Positions 53,056 to 62,525 of a stretch of DNA of 64,000 nt are shown here, piece after piece. Below the pieces are notes generated by a model. It saw nothing but the letters and a program-made list of their open reading frames with translations. It made no database searches and was not told the origin of the DNA. Numbering within the stretch: the stretch's first letter is position 1; every line of letters starts with the position of its first letter. The DNA lies in NCBI RefSeq assembly GCF_045223415.1, contig NZ_JBEQZJ010000008.1, positions 33,520 through 97,519 on the forward strand, given 5' to 3'. The translations under genes and the position numbers were made by a program. The DNA comes from Hoskinsella mucinilytica (GTDB taxonomy: Bacteria; Bacillota_I; Bacilli_A; Erysipelotrichales; Erysipelotrichaceae).

Positions 53056-55470
53056 ATGATCAATGAATTCAAGAACACAAAGGAATTCAAAGAAGAATTT
53101 AAAAGAAGGATTATCGAACACTACGGCCGTTCATTTGAACAGGCACACATCACAGAAAAATATATGACTTTGGGAGAAATGGTAAGGGACTACGCAAGCG
53201 TTCACTGGAAAGATACAAAAGATGCTGTCAGTGAAAAAAGCGAAAAACAGATGTATTACTTCTCTATGGAATTTTTAATGGGAAGACTTTTGACGAATAA
53301 TCTGATGAACCTTGGCATTTACGATATCGTAAAAGAAGGATGTGCAGATCTTGGGCTAGATCTGAATGAATTAGAAGATTTAGAAAGTGATGCAGGTCTT
53401 GGAAATGGTGGCTTAGGAAGATTAGCTGCATGTTTCCTTGATTCCTTAGCAAGCTTAAATCTTGCAGGAAATGGAAACTGTATCCGTTATGAATATGGTC
53501 TGTTTAAACAAAAAATTGTAAACAATGAACAGGTAGAAGTACCTGATCAATGGTTATCATTAGGCAATGTATGGGAAGTACGTAAACCTAAGCATGCCGT
53601 GAATGTGAAATTCGGTGGACATGTAGATATGTGGATGGGAGAAGATGGAAAAGCTATCGTAAACCATATACCAAGTCTTATTGTTCGTGCGGTTCCATAT
53701 GATGTTCCTATTGTAGGCTATGATACGAATGTTACCAATACACTTCGTCTTTGGAGCGCAGAGGTGGCAGATGATGCATGTGATGCAGCAAACTTAAATG
53801 AATATGTAAATGAGGTCAGAGAAATTTGTCGAAATGTTTATCCGGATGATTCTACTGAAAAAGGTAAGATTCTGAGATTGAAACAACAATATTTCTTTGT
53901 ATCCGCAGGTTTATATAACATTATTGATGCACATCTTCGTAATTATCCGAATTTGGACAATTTTGCGGAAAAGAATGCAATTCAGTTAAATGATACACAC
54001 CCAGTATTATGTATTCCTGAATTAATGAGAATTTTAATGGATGAATATAAATATGAATGGGATCAGGCATGGGATATCGTTTCAAATACTATGGCATATA
54101 CAAATCATACTGTATTAAGCGAAGCATTGGAAAAATGGCCAATACAATATGTACAGGATTTATTGCCACGAGTATTTATGATCATTGAAGAAATCGATCG
54201 TCGTTTCAAATATTGGGTTTCTCATGATGTTAATAGAGCAGATTTGATGAATGAATGCTGTGTCATCAAAGACGGACAGGTTCATATGGCAAATCTTGCT
54301 ATCATTGGTTCTCATAGTGTCAATGGTGTAGCGGCTCTTCATACAGAAATTTTGAAGACTGATGTCATGAAAAACTTCTATGATATTTACAACAACAAAT
54401 TCAACAATAAAACAAATGGTATCACACATCGTAGATGGTTATTATACTCTAATCCACAGTTAACCAAACTGTTAGAAAAAACCATTGGAACAGACTTCAA
54501 AAAAGATCCGGAACGTTTGATTGATCTTATGAACTATGTTGATGATGAAGGTCTACAAAAAGAGTTTATGAATGTAAAAATGGAACGTAAGAAAATTCTT
54601 GCGAAATATATCAAGGATACATTGGATATCGATGTAGATGTAAATTCCATTTTTGATGTACAAGCAAAACGTTTGCATGCTTATAAACGTCAGTTATTGA
54701 ATGTGATGAACATTATTGATCTATATTTCCATATGAAGAATGATCCTAACTTCCGTATTTATCCAAGAACGTTTATCTTTGCGGCAAAAGCAGCACCTTC
54801 CTATACCTTTGCAAAAGAGGTAATTAAGTTGATTCACTGTGTTGCGGAAAAGGTAAATCATGATAGTGATGTTAACCAATACATGAAGGTTGTCTTTATA
54901 CCGAATTATGGAGTTAGCATTGCGGAAATCTTAATGAATGCTGCTGATGTTTCTGAACAGATATCAACTGCAGGTAAGGAAGCTAGTGGTACTGGTAATA
55001 TGAAATTCATGATGAATGGTGCTATTACAATTGGAACAATGGATGGTGCCAATGTGGAAATCGTTGAACGAGTAGGATATGAAAATGCTGAAATCTTTGG
55101 ACTACGTGCAGATGATGTTGCTCTTGTGAAACACGAAAACAGCTATAATGTTTGGGATAAATACAACAAGAATGCAGATATTCAGAAAGTTGTAAACAGC
55201 TTTGTTGATAGTACATTCTCTAATGATCCTAAAGATTTTAAACAGATTTATAATGAATTAATGTTTAAAAATGATGAGTATTTGTTATTGGCTGACTTTG
55301 AAGCTTATGCACATGCACAGCATAATTTGGAAGAAAAATATAAAAATCAAGCTGGATGGGCAAAATCTTGTTTGATTAATATCGCACAGTCTGGATTCTT
55401 CTCAAGTGATCGTACAATCAAACAGTACGCAGATGAAATCTGGAACATTAAACCAATTAAAGTGAAATAG
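53056..55470 (+). CDS. glgP: Glycogen/maltodextrin phosphorylase
   Basis: An 804-residue GT35 enzyme releasing glucose-1-phosphate from alpha-1,4 glucans. The N-terminal GNGGLGRLAACFLDSLA and the PLP-binding EASGTGNMKFMMNGA (Lys about residue 650) are conserved, and the length equals the family standard. GAGAGGAG precedes the ATG. It is a single gene with its own promoter and terminator; no other glycogen gene is near. Confidence 0.97.
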   Translation: MINEFKNTKEFKEEFKRRIIEHYGRSFEQAHITEKYMTLGEMVRDYASVHWKDTKDAVSEKSEKQMYYFSMEFLMGRLLTNNLMNLGIYDIVKEGCADLGLDLNELEDLESDAGLGNGGLGRLAACFLDSLASLNLAGNGNCIRYEYGLFKQKIVNNEQVEVPDQWLSLGNVWEVRKPKHAVNVKFGGHVDMWMGEDGKAIVNHIPSLIVRAVPYDVPIVGYDTNVTNTLRLWSAEVADDACDAANLNEYVNEVREICRNVYPDDSTEKGKILRLKQQYFFVSAGLYNIIDAHLRNYPNLDNFAEKNAIQLNDTHPVLCIPELMRILMDEYKYEWDQAWDIVSNTMAYTNHTVLSEALEKWPIQYVQDLLPRVFMIIEEIDRRFKYWVSHDVNRADLMNECCVIKDGQVHMANLAIIGSHSVNGVAALHTEILKTDVMKNFYDIYNNKFNNKTNGITHRRWLLYSNPQLTKLLEKTIGTDFKKDPERLIDLMNYVDDEGLQKEFMNVKMERKKILAKYIKDTLDIDVDVNSIFDVQAKRLHAYKRQLLNVMNIIDLYFHMKNDPNFRIYPRTFIFAAKAAPSYTFAKEVIKLIHCVAEKVNHDSDVNQYMKVVFIPNYGVSIAEILMNAADVSEQISTAGKEASGTGNMKFMMNGAITIGTMDGANVEIVERVGYENAEIFGLRADDVALVKHENSYNVWDKYNKNADIQKVVNSFVDSTFSNDPKDFKQIYNELMFKNDEYLLLADFEAYAHAQHNLEEKYKNQAGWAKSCLINIAQSGFFSSDRTIKQYADEIWNIKPIKVK

Positions 55471-55497
55471 GAACTTTTTGTTCCTGTTTTTCTTTTT
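55469..55497 (+). terminator. Terminator after glgP
   Basis: AGGAAC (55469-55474) and GTTCCT (55480-55485) with a T-rich tail. Confidence 0.85.
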
Positions 55498-55561
55498 GGT
55501 GTTGTTTCTTTGTTATGATTTGCGATACAATAGAACCAGTAAGTAGAGGAGGATAATGGTT

Positions 55562-56725
55562 ATGAAAGAAAAAATTGTGAATTATATCGAACAGCATATG
55601 GATGATTATACATCTTATGTAAAATTTTTATATGAACATCCTGAAGTAGGAAATGAAGAATTTCAAGCAATGAAATTATTAAGTGATGCATTAAGAAAGA
55701 ACGGATTTGATACAACGGAAGGATACGTGGTGCCTACTGGTTTTATCGGAACCTATCATAGTGGAAAACCAGGACCTGTCATCGCTTATATGTGTGAATA
55801 TGATGCACTACCAGAAGTAGGGCACGGTTGTGGTCATAATTTAATAGCGGCTACCTCTTTGGCAGCAGGCTGTGCTTTAAAGTCTATCATCGATGAAATT
55901 GGTGGAGAAGTACGTGTGATAGGTACACCAGCAGAAGAAAATTTCGGTGGAAAAGTGTCTATGGCGAAAGCGCATGTTTTTGATGATGTAGATGTAGCAA
56001 TGATGATCCATCCTGATACGAAAAACGGTTTGGGTGGTAGAACAGTTGCATTAAATCCGTTAAAGTTTGAATTTTTCGGTGTAAACACACATGGTTGTCA
56101 GCCACAAAATGGGAAAAGTGCTTTGGATGCAGCCGTGTTAACTTATCAATCGATTTCAATGATGCGCCAATATGTACTACCTCATACGTATATTCATGGA
56201 ATTATTCGTAATGGTGGGGAAGCAGCAAATGTAATTCCTGCTTATGCTTCTATGGAATATTATTTCCGTGGAGAAACCATGGCGTATGTGAAAGAACTTA
56301 GTGAAAAAGCAATACGTTGTGTAGAAGGCGCCTGTGCAGCAACTGGTTGTACCTATAAAGTAAGTGTTTATGAATGTCCTTATGATGATTGTATCATCAA
56401 CTATACACTTGCGGATGCTTTGAAAGAAGAATACGAAGCTTTAGGAAGAAAGCAAATCGATCCTGTAGATGAGGTACCATGTGGATCCAGTGATGTAGGA
56501 AGTGTTAGCTATTGTTGTCCTACCTTACATGGATATATAAAGATTGCAGATCCAGGTGTAAATGGACACTCAAAAGAGATGGCATGTGCAACGATATCCG
56601 ATACAGGTACAAAAGCTTTGCGTGATGGGGCAATTTCATTAGCAAATTTAGGGCTTCGTTTGATTTGTGAGAAGGATCTTTTAAAGAAAGCAAAAGAAGA
56701 ATTTGAAAGATCAATCGCTAAATAA
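55562..56725 (+). CDS. M20-family amidohydrolase / metallopeptidase
   Basis: A 387-residue enzyme with M20 family blocks: YMCEYDALPEVGHGCGHNL carries the metal ligands (Asp and His), followed by TPAEENFGGKVSMAKA with the catalytic Glu pair, and the C-terminal PCGSSDVGSVS. It resembles AbgB/amidohydrolases that release amino acids from N-acyl or aminobenzoyl conjugates; the substrate is not evident. ATG 55562 has GGAGG 9 bases before; ATG 55556 is too close to that box. A TTGTTT/TACAAT promoter lies about 50 bases upstream. Confidence 0.9.
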   Translation: MKEKIVNYIEQHMDDYTSYVKFLYEHPEVGNEEFQAMKLLSDALRKNGFDTTEGYVVPTGFIGTYHSGKPGPVIAYMCEYDALPEVGHGCGHNLIAATSLAAGCALKSIIDEIGGEVRVIGTPAEENFGGKVSMAKAHVFDDVDVAMMIHPDTKNGLGGRTVALNPLKFEFFGVNTHGCQPQNGKSALDAAVLTYQSISMMRQYVLPHTYIHGIIRNGGEAANVIPAYASMEYYFRGETMAYVKELSEKAIRCVEGACAATGCTYKVSVYECPYDDCIINYTLADALKEEYEALGRKQIDPVDEVPCGSSDVGSVSYCCPTLHGYIKIADPGVNGHSKEMACATISDTGTKALRDGAISLANLGLRLICEKDLLKKAKEEFERSIAK

Positions 56726-56747
56726 GATAAGTTAAGAATCGTCAAAA

Positions 56748-56790
56748 GGATCTAAGGCTATGTTTATCATAGAAATTAGATTCTTTTTTA
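56748..56790 (+). terminator. Terminator after the amidohydrolase gene
   Basis: GGATCTAA pairs with TTAGATTC around an inner CTATG/CATAG stem; T's follow. Confidence 0.85.
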
Positions 56791-56855
56791 TATTTCGTTA
56801 TTCACTTTGAAAACTAATATTTGCTTCCATTATTGATAGGAATAGAAGAAAATGA

Positions 56856-56884
56856 TTGTTTTTCACAAAGAGGTCTGTTATAAT
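56856..56884 (+). promoter_or_regulatory. Promoter of secG-rnr-smpB operon
   Basis: TTGTTT (56856-56861), 17-bp spacer, TATAAT (56879-56884), then AAAGGAGG before secG. Confidence 0.8.
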
Positions 56885-56916
56885 AAAATAGCAGGTTATA
56901 AGAAAGGAGGATTATT

Positions 56917-57147
56917 ATGGGCATATTAGATATTTTATTGATGGTAGCAGCGGTCGTATTAATAATACTCTCCTTATTACAGAGTGGAAAATCAGATGGA
57001 CTTAGTGGCGCTTTTACTGGCGGTGAAGGGTTGAACCTATTTGCTAATGTAAAAGAACGTGGTGCAGAAAAAGTCATGTCTAATGTAACTTTGGTTACAG
57101 GTATCATCTTCTTCGCTCTGGTATTGATCATTCGTATTATGAAGTAA
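56917..57147 (+). CDS. secG: SecG preprotein translocase subunit
   Basis: A 76-residue protein with two membrane helices (about 2-22 and 52-74) and the SecG central block LLQSGKSDGLSGAFTGG. It is part of SecYEG in the cytoplasmic membrane. It is first gene of the secG-rnr-smpB unit; a weak hairpin attenuator follows. Confidence 0.95.
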   Translation: MGILDILLMVAAVVLIILSLLQSGKSDGLSGAFTGGEGLNLFANVKERGAEKVMSNVTLVTGIIFFALVLIIRIMK

Positions 57148-57170
57148 AAGGCCGTATATGGTCTTTTTTA
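57147..57170 (+). terminator. Attenuator hairpin between secG and rnr
   Basis: AAAGGCC and GGTCTTT (one G-U pair) around GTATAT, followed by T's. It would reduce readthrough into rnr. Confidence 0.65.
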
Positions 57171-57204
57171 TTTCGCAAACTAAATAGTAGAAGGAGGTAT
57201 CATC

Positions 57205-59331
57205 ATGGATATTAGACAAATCATATTAGATACCATAAAAAGTCAAAAATACAAAGGAATGGATGCATCTCATCTATCAAGAGCATTAAAAATGGAGGAT
57301 AGTACCTCTTTTACTGAATTGATGAAGTGCTTAAATGATTTAGAAGCTGAGCATATTTTAGCGAGAGATCAAAGAGAACGTTATTTCCTTAGTGAAACCT
57401 TAGGTTATGTCATTGGTACATTAAGAATCAATCCTAAAGGGTATGGCTTTGTGGAAACCGGAGAACAAAGCTTTTATATTGCTAGAGACCGTTTGTATCT
57501 TGGGATGGACCAAGATAAGGTTTATGCGAAAACGTGGACGAATAATGATGGAAGCGTAGAGGGAGAAGTTGTTGAGGTATTGGAACATAACACCAATCAT
57601 ATCGTTGGCGTTGTAAAAATCAGAGAAAATCAAGAAAAATATTTTCTACCTGATACACCAATGAGAGATCGCCGTATCAAAGTAACCAATTTTCATGAAT
57701 TCAAGGTGGTAAATGATTCTAAGGTTCTTCTTACCATTGACAGCTATGGACAAACATTAAAATGTCATATTGAACGAGTGATAGGTTATAAATATGATCC
57801 AGGAGTAGATATACTTTCAATACTATTGGATCATGGTGTCATACCGGAGTTTAGTGATGATGTTATGAGGGAAGTTCAAAATATTCCCGAACAGATTGAT
57901 CCAAAAGAAAAAGAAAAGCGAGAAGATCTAACAGGAATATTGACCATCACAATCGATGGTGATGACGCAAAGGACCTGGATGATGCGGTTTCGGTTGAAA
58001 AAATTGATAAGGGATATCGCTTAGGGGTACATATTGCGGATGTCAGTCATTATGTTACTGCAGGAAGTGCAATAGATAAGGAAGCGTATCGAAGAGGTAC
58101 CAGTGTTTATGTAGTGGATCGAGTTGTGCCGATGCTACCACACATGCTCTGTAATGGTATTTGTTCTTTAAATCCCAGAGTAGAGCGATTAACATTAACT
58201 TGTATGATGGATATTGATAAAAAAGGAGAAATCATGAATTATCGTATTTTTCCATCTGTGATAAAAACGACGGAACGTATGACTTATCGTAAAGTGAATG
58301 ACATTCTAGCTGGTGATGAAGCTGCTATTAAGGAATATCCACATTTATTGAAGATGTGTATGTATATGAAAGTATTATCCGGTATCATAAGAAAACGCCG
58401 TGAATCCTTAGGCGCAATCGATTTTGATACAAGAGAAGCGAAGATTCTTGTCAATGCAAAAGGTAAGCCTACCGATATTGTATTACGTGAAAGAGGAGAA
58501 GCAGAAAGGATCATAGAAGATTTTATGATTGCGGCTAACGAATGTGTCGCTACTCATGTGAAATGGTTAGAAACACCATCCATGTATCGTGTTCATGAAG
58601 CACCGGAACCTAAAAAAGTACGTGATTTTGCCAGAACGGCAAAAACATTAGGTTATACCTTTCAAGGTGGAATTCAATCAGTGTATCCTGCACAATTCTC
58701 TAATATGTTAAAAGAAGCAAAAGGTAATGAAAACTATTTTGTATTGAGTAGCTTTATGTTAAGAAGTATGCAAAAAGCAAGATATGATAATCGATGTCTG
58801 GGACATTTTGGATTAGCTTTAAAAGAATATTTACATTTTACTTCTCCGATCAGACGTTATCCTGACCTTGTTGTGCATCGCATGTTGCGAAAATATGTTT
58901 TCACACAATGCGAAAATGCCGATAAAATGAAAAAAGATGAAGCATGGTGTGAAGAAGCAGCAAATCAAGCAAGTATGAGAGAACGGATTGCGGTTGATAC
59001 AGAACGTGAAGTAGACGATATGAAAAAGGCTGAATATATGGAAAAATATATTGGCTGTGTTTATGAAGGTGTGATCAGTGGGATCACTAAATTTGGTATG
59101 TTTGTTGAATTAGAAAATACCGTAGAAGGTCTGATTCATATCTCAACAATAGAAGATGATTATTATCATTATGATGAAGTAAGTAAATCACTTATCGGAG
59201 AACATACTGCAAATGTGTATCGTATGGGACAAAAGGTAAAGGTCAAGTGTGTAAATGCGGATCGTTTTAAAAGAGAAATTGATTTTGAATTAATGACGAA
59301 AAAGAAAAAGAGAAAAAATAAGAGGGGTTGA
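57205..59331 (+). CDS. rnr: Ribonuclease R
   Basis: A 708-residue 3'-5' exoribonuclease. N-terminal helix-turn-helix and two cold-shock domains (GTLRINPKGYGFVETG) precede the RNB domain with its metal-binding DGDDAKDLDDAVSVEK (about residue 252) and then an S1 domain (GVISGITKFGMFVELENTVE, about 620) and a Lys/Arg-rich tail. It degrades structured RNA and acts with tmRNA-SmpB in quality control, which fits the smpB and ssrA genes downstream. AAGGAGG precedes the ATG. Confidence 0.97.
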   Translation: MDIRQIILDTIKSQKYKGMDASHLSRALKMEDSTSFTELMKCLNDLEAEHILARDQRERYFLSETLGYVIGTLRINPKGYGFVETGEQSFYIARDRLYLGMDQDKVYAKTWTNNDGSVEGEVVEVLEHNTNHIVGVVKIRENQEKYFLPDTPMRDRRIKVTNFHEFKVVNDSKVLLTIDSYGQTLKCHIERVIGYKYDPGVDILSILLDHGVIPEFSDDVMREVQNIPEQIDPKEKEKREDLTGILTITIDGDDAKDLDDAVSVEKIDKGYRLGVHIADVSHYVTAGSAIDKEAYRRGTSVYVVDRVVPMLPHMLCNGICSLNPRVERLTLTCMMDIDKKGEIMNYRIFPSVIKTTERMTYRKVNDILAGDEAAIKEYPHLLKMCMYMKVLSGIIRKRRESLGAIDFDTREAKILVNAKGKPTDIVLRERGEAERIIEDFMIAANECVATHVKWLETPSMYRVHEAPEPKKVRDFARTAKTLGYTFQGGIQSVYPAQFSNMLKEAKGNENYFVLSSFMLRSMQKARYDNRCLGHFGLALKEYLHFTSPIRRYPDLVVHRMLRKYVFTQCENADKMKKDEAWCEEAANQASMRERIAVDTEREVDDMKKAEYMEKYIGCVYEGVISGITKFGMFVELENTVEGLIHISTIEDDYYHYDEVSKSLIGEHTANVYRMGQKVKVKCVNADRFKREIDFELMTKKKKRKNKRG

Positions 59332-59333
59332 GT

Positions 59334-60482
59334 ATGAAAAAGGTTTTGGGAATATTATTATGTTTTATACTATTTGGTTGTGCTACCACAGAGAAGAAAC
59401 AAGAAGAACAGCCACAAACAGCACCTGAGCAGAAAGAAGAACGCAGTGATATTGATGTCTCTTTCCTCGCAGTTGGGGATAATTTAATACATAATGCAGT
59501 ATATGATGATCCTTATTGTAAAACAGCAGATGGTTGGGATTATTCTGGAATTTATGAACATACCAAGGATATGATAGCATCTGCGGATATCGCAAATATT
59601 AATCAAGAAACCATTCTTGGCGGTCGCAAGATGGGATTAAGTAATTATCCTAGTTTTAATTCACCGCATGAGTTTGCGGATGCTTTGGTTGATGTTGGTT
59701 TTGATTGGGTATCTCAAGCAACAAATCATTGTCTGGATATGGGGGAACAAGGTATTTTATCTGATTTAGATTATTGGGACCAGTTCCAAGAACAAGTGAT
59801 AACAACAGGAATCAATCGATCTAATGAAGAACGTAATCAAGCTAGAGTCATAGAAAAAAATGGAATGAAAATCGGTTTGTTGAATTATACTTATGGTACG
59901 AACGGTTACGTTGTTCCTGAAGGTAAGGACTATTTGGTTAATTATATTGATCGTTCTAAAATACAACAGGATATCGATCAATTAAATGCTTTAGAAGTAG
60001 ATGTCATCGTAGCGAGTATGCATTGGGGAACTGAATATAATTTCGGAGTAGAGGATGAACAAAAACAACTTGCACAATTCTTAAGTGATGCCGGTGTACG
60101 AGTTATTATTGGCTCTCATCCTCACGTGATTGAGCCTGCAGAATATATTACTAGCAAAGATGGAGAGCAAACCTTAGTGTATTATTCTCTTGGCAATTTT
60201 ATTTCAGCTCAGGATGTAGAGCATTCTATGTTAGGTGGCATGGCTAAATTTCAACTTCATTTAGATGGGAAGAGTGGGAAGGTCAGTGTAAGTAATGCAG
60301 AATTTTATCCTACTGTAACTCATTTTGAAGCAGGTATAACTCATTTTAAAACTTATTTATTAAAAGATTATACAGAAGAAATTGCTTCTACGCATTATCT
60401 GACCTCATTAACCAAGAACTATTTAGTTGATCTGTGTAAAGAGGTCATGAAAGAACCAGATCAAATCAAAATTATTTATTAG
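59334..60482 (+). CDS. CapA/PgsA-family lipoprotein
   Basis: A 382-residue lipoprotein: signal peptide with lipobox LFGC (Cys17), a Glu/Gln-rich spacer, then a CapA-type metallophosphatase-like domain (FLAVGDNLIHN, ANINQETILGG, WVSQATNHCLDMGEQG, ASMHWGTEY, IIGSHPHVIEP, YSLGNF). CapA proteins take part in polyglutamate capsule synthesis or act as wall-associated enzymes. Here no capB or capC is nearby, so the role is open. ATG 59334 has AGAGGGG upstream. The gene is set between rnr and smpB, which are usually adjacent. Confidence 0.9.
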   Translation: MKKVLGILLCFILFGCATTEKKQEEQPQTAPEQKEERSDIDVSFLAVGDNLIHNAVYDDPYCKTADGWDYSGIYEHTKDMIASADIANINQETILGGRKMGLSNYPSFNSPHEFADALVDVGFDWVSQATNHCLDMGEQGILSDLDYWDQFQEQVITTGINRSNEERNQARVIEKNGMKIGLLNYTYGTNGYVVPEGKDYLVNYIDRSKIQQDIDQLNALEVDVIVASMHWGTEYNFGVEDEQKQLAQFLSDAGVRVIIGSHPHVIEPAEYITSKDGEQTLVYYSLGNFISAQDVEHSMLGGMAKFQLHLDGKSGKVSVSNAEFYPTVTHFEAGITHFKTYLLKDYTEEIASTHYLTSLTKNYLVDLCKEVMKEPDQIKIIY

Positions 60483-60500
60483 GTACAGGAGGAATTGCAT

Positions 60501-60950
60501 ATGAGTAAAGTTATTACTTTTAATCGTAAAGCAAGCCATGATTATTTTCTAGAAGAACGCTTTGAAGCAGGGTTGGTATTAATGGGTACGGAAATCAAAG
60601 CAATTCGTAAAGGTCATGCACAATTAAAGGATTCTTATATCAGCTTCAGAGATGGCGAAGCCTTTATCAAGGAAATGCATATACCGCCTTATGAGTTTGG
60701 TAATCGTTTTAATCACGATGAAACAAGAGATCGAAAACTTTTATTGCATAAAAGTGAAATTCAGAAATTGACACAGAAAGTAAAGTTAAAGGGTTACACG
60801 GTTGTGCCAACCAGTTTGTATCTTGAAAATGGGATGGCAAAGCTAGAAATTGCTTTAGCAAAAGGAAAAGACCTTCATGATAAGCGAAATGCTGAGAAGG
60901 AAAAAGATGCCAAGAGAGAAATTGAAAAGGCATTAAAAAATCAATATTAG
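60501..60950 (+). CDS. smpB: SsrA-binding protein SmpB
   Basis: A 149-residue partner of tmRNA in trans-translation. NRKASHDYFLEERFEAGLVL, GTEIKAIRKG, SYISFRDGEAFI and the C-terminal KGKDLHDKRN followed by a Lys-rich tail are conserved. AGGAGG lies 8 bases before ATG 60501. The ssrA gene begins 51 bases after its stop. Confidence 0.97.
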   Translation: MSKVITFNRKASHDYFLEERFEAGLVLMGTEIKAIRKGHAQLKDSYISFRDGEAFIKEMHIPPYEFGNRFNHDETRDRKLLLHKSEIQKLTQKVKLKGYTVVPTSLYLENGMAKLEIALAKGKDLHDKRNAEKEKDAKREIEKALKNQY

Positions 60951-60952
60951 GC

Positions 60953-60989
60953 AGTTGTAGTTTACTGTGTTTTGTGGTAAACTACAACT
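60953..60989. other. Perfect hairpin between smpB and ssrA
   Basis: AGTTGTAGTTTAC (60953-60965) pairs over 13 bp with 60977-60989; no T run follows on the plus strand. It may mark a processing site for the tmRNA precursor or a weak terminator. Confidence 0.65.
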
Positions 60990-61000
60990 GACCCAAAACC

Positions 61001-61379
61001 GGGGGTGTTCTGGTTTCGACAGGGATATGTATGGTATCAATCGCAGTCGAGTGGTTACGTTATAACCAAATGAATTTAACTGGAAAAACTAAATTAGCTA
61101 ACATCTTTGGTGGAAACCAGAGAGTTGCTTTCGCTGCTTAATAACCGACATAGGTTCGCAGCCGTCACTGATGTATTGACCTTTGGTACTCAGTTGTACG
61201 CTTAAGATACGGAGGTTAAGGAAGCTATTTTGCCTAAGGATGGTTTCTCGAAAATAAATTAGGCGCCTTCTATAGGTGTTGTTCATGGCTACCTATAGAA
61301 TATTAGCATGAACTAAACTGTAGACGTTGATACGTGGTGCTATTTCTGGACGCGGGTTCAATTCCCGCCACCTCCACCA
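61001..61379 (+). ncRNA. ssrA: Transfer-messenger RNA (tmRNA)
   Basis: Starts GGGGGTGTTCTGGTTTCGAC and ends with the T-arm GGTTCAATTCC and encoded CCA; the 7-bp acceptor stem (61001-61007 with 61369-61375) pairs fully with one G-U. The tag frame at 61082-61138 reads GKTKLANIFGGNQRVAFAA followed by two stops, similar to the B. subtilis tag (GKT...NQxVALAA) but longer. The resume codon may be this GGA or the codon before it. It rescues stalled ribosomes with SmpB. The 3' end is a frequent integration site for phages and islands, which fits the genes that follow. Confidence 0.97.
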
Positions 61380-61389
61380 CATAAAAAAC

Positions 61390-61435
61390 AAAGTTGGATG
61401 TCATCGATTAAGATTTGACTGTATCCAACTTTTTA
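61390..61435. terminator. Terminator of ssrA, shared with the convergent repressor gene
   Basis: AAAGTTGGAT (61390-61399) pairs with ATCCAACTTT (61423-61432), then TTATATTTTTT. The repressor gene ends at 61433 on the other strand. Confidence 0.88.
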
Positions 61436-62149
61436 TATTTTTTTTATAACTTTTCCAATACAATATATATTGCAACCTTCATTAAATTTGATCATAGGGT
61501 ATTTAGGATTATGACTTAATAATCCTTGATTACATAATTCTTTGATATAACCATTCCCATCTATCATAAATACTCCTATCTCTCCACAATTTATTTGATT
61601 TTGCTTAATAACCATGACTTTATCACCATTTAAATAAGTTGGCTCCATACTATCACCACTAACACTAATTACAAAATCAATGTAATCATACTCTTTAGGT
61701 ATCATGATAGTTTCAGATGGGATATCATCAAAAATGAAAAGTCCTGAACCAGCAGAAAGTCCAGTTAAGTATTCAGTTTTTGCAACCATATTAAAGTGTT
61801 TTTCATTCCTCTTTTCATTAATTAATAATTGTTCTTCTACTCGTAGAGACTCATTGTCTATAACTTGTTTAACTTGCTTTTTTCCATAGATATCTAACTT
61901 TCTAAACTTTTTCAAGTATTCCAGTTCTTCTGTATTTAGACTAGGCTCTTTCTGATTAGTAGATTCAAAAAAGTATTCAGCTTGCAAATTAAGAAGTATG
62001 CATATTTTTTCCAGCATGATAATATCAGGCTTACTTATACCTAGTTCCCAGTTACTGATTGTTGTATTTTTTACAGCTAGCATTTTAGCAAATTCTGTTT
62101 GACTAAGATTACAAGCAATACGAGATTCTTTTAATTTATCACCAAACAT
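61433..62149 (-). CDS. Phage-type repressor (XRE helix-turn-helix plus S24/LexA-like domain)
   Basis: A 238-residue regulator. The N-terminal HTH (DKLKESRIACNLSQTEFAKM, TTISNWELGISKP; residues 4-60) and a C-terminal S24 peptidase domain with SGDSMEPTYLNGDKVMV (catalytic Ser) and GYIKEL (Lys) are seen; LSAGSG is the likely self-cleavage Ala-Gly. It should repress lytic genes and be cleaved after RecA activation. ATG 62149 has AGGTGATT. It is divergent from a Cro-like gene, with operators between. Confidence 0.93.
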   Translation of the reverse strand: MFGDKLKESRIACNLSQTEFAKMLAVKNTTISNWELGISKPDIIMLEKICILLNLQAEYFFESTNQKEPSLNTEELEYLKKFRKLDIYGKKQVKQVIDNESLRVEEQLLINEKRNEKHFNMVAKTEYLTGLSAGSGLFIFDDIPSETIMIPKEYDYIDFVISVSGDSMEPTYLNGDKVMVIKQNQINCGEIGVFMIDGNGYIKELCNQGLLSHNPKYPMIKFNEGCNIYCIGKVIKKI

Positions 62150-62311
62150 ATAATCACCTGCTTTCACATTTTGATTATACCATTTAATTTGGTTTATGCA
62201 ACACTTATTCCAAGTTAATTGGAATAAAATGGTATTAACACATTGACTTTCAAATAAACTTGGATTAATATAGCAGTGTAATCCAAACAATGATGTGGGA
62301 GGAGGAAAAAT
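62150..62311. promoter_or_regulatory. Divergent promoter/operator region of a lysogeny switch
   Basis: Plus strand: TTGACT (62243-62248), 17 bp, TAATAT (62266-62271). Minus strand: TTGCAT (62196-62201), 16 bp, TATAAT (62174-62179). Palindromes: ATTCCAA/TTGGAAT with 5-bp spacer (62207-62225) and TTGGATTA/TAATCCAA with 11-bp spacer (62260-62286), plus a looser ACCA/TGGT element at 62179-62193. The shared TTGG half-sites overlap both promoters. Confidence 0.85.
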
Positions 62312-62509
62312 ATGAGTGTATCAAAGAATATAAAGCTTTATCTCATTGATCATGAGATCAAGCAGAAAACAGTTGCAGACCGTATCCAAATGGATTATGA
62401 TAAATTATCACAAACATTAAATGAAAAACGTAAATTAAATGTTGAAGAGTTTGCAAAGATTGTTCGTGTACTTGGGGTCTCAGCAGATGTTTTTTTAAAG
62501 GATAATTAA
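62312..62509 (+). CDS. Cro-like small HTH protein
   Basis: A 65-residue helix-turn-helix protein (IKQKTVADRIQMDYDKLSQT, LNVEEFAKIVRVLGVSADVF) in the position of Cro, divergent from the repressor. GGGAGGAGG precedes the ATG. It would oppose the repressor at the shared operators. Confidence 0.88.
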   Translation: MSVSKNIKLYLIDHEIKQKTVADRIQMDYDKLSQTLNEKRKLNVEEFAKIVRVLGVSADVFLKDN

Positions 62510-62525
62510 AGGGGAGGTAAGTATT

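Noticed and set aside
61330..61379. A separate tRNA gene
   Set aside because: The T-arm and CCA end belong to the tmRNA; no anticodon arm is present.
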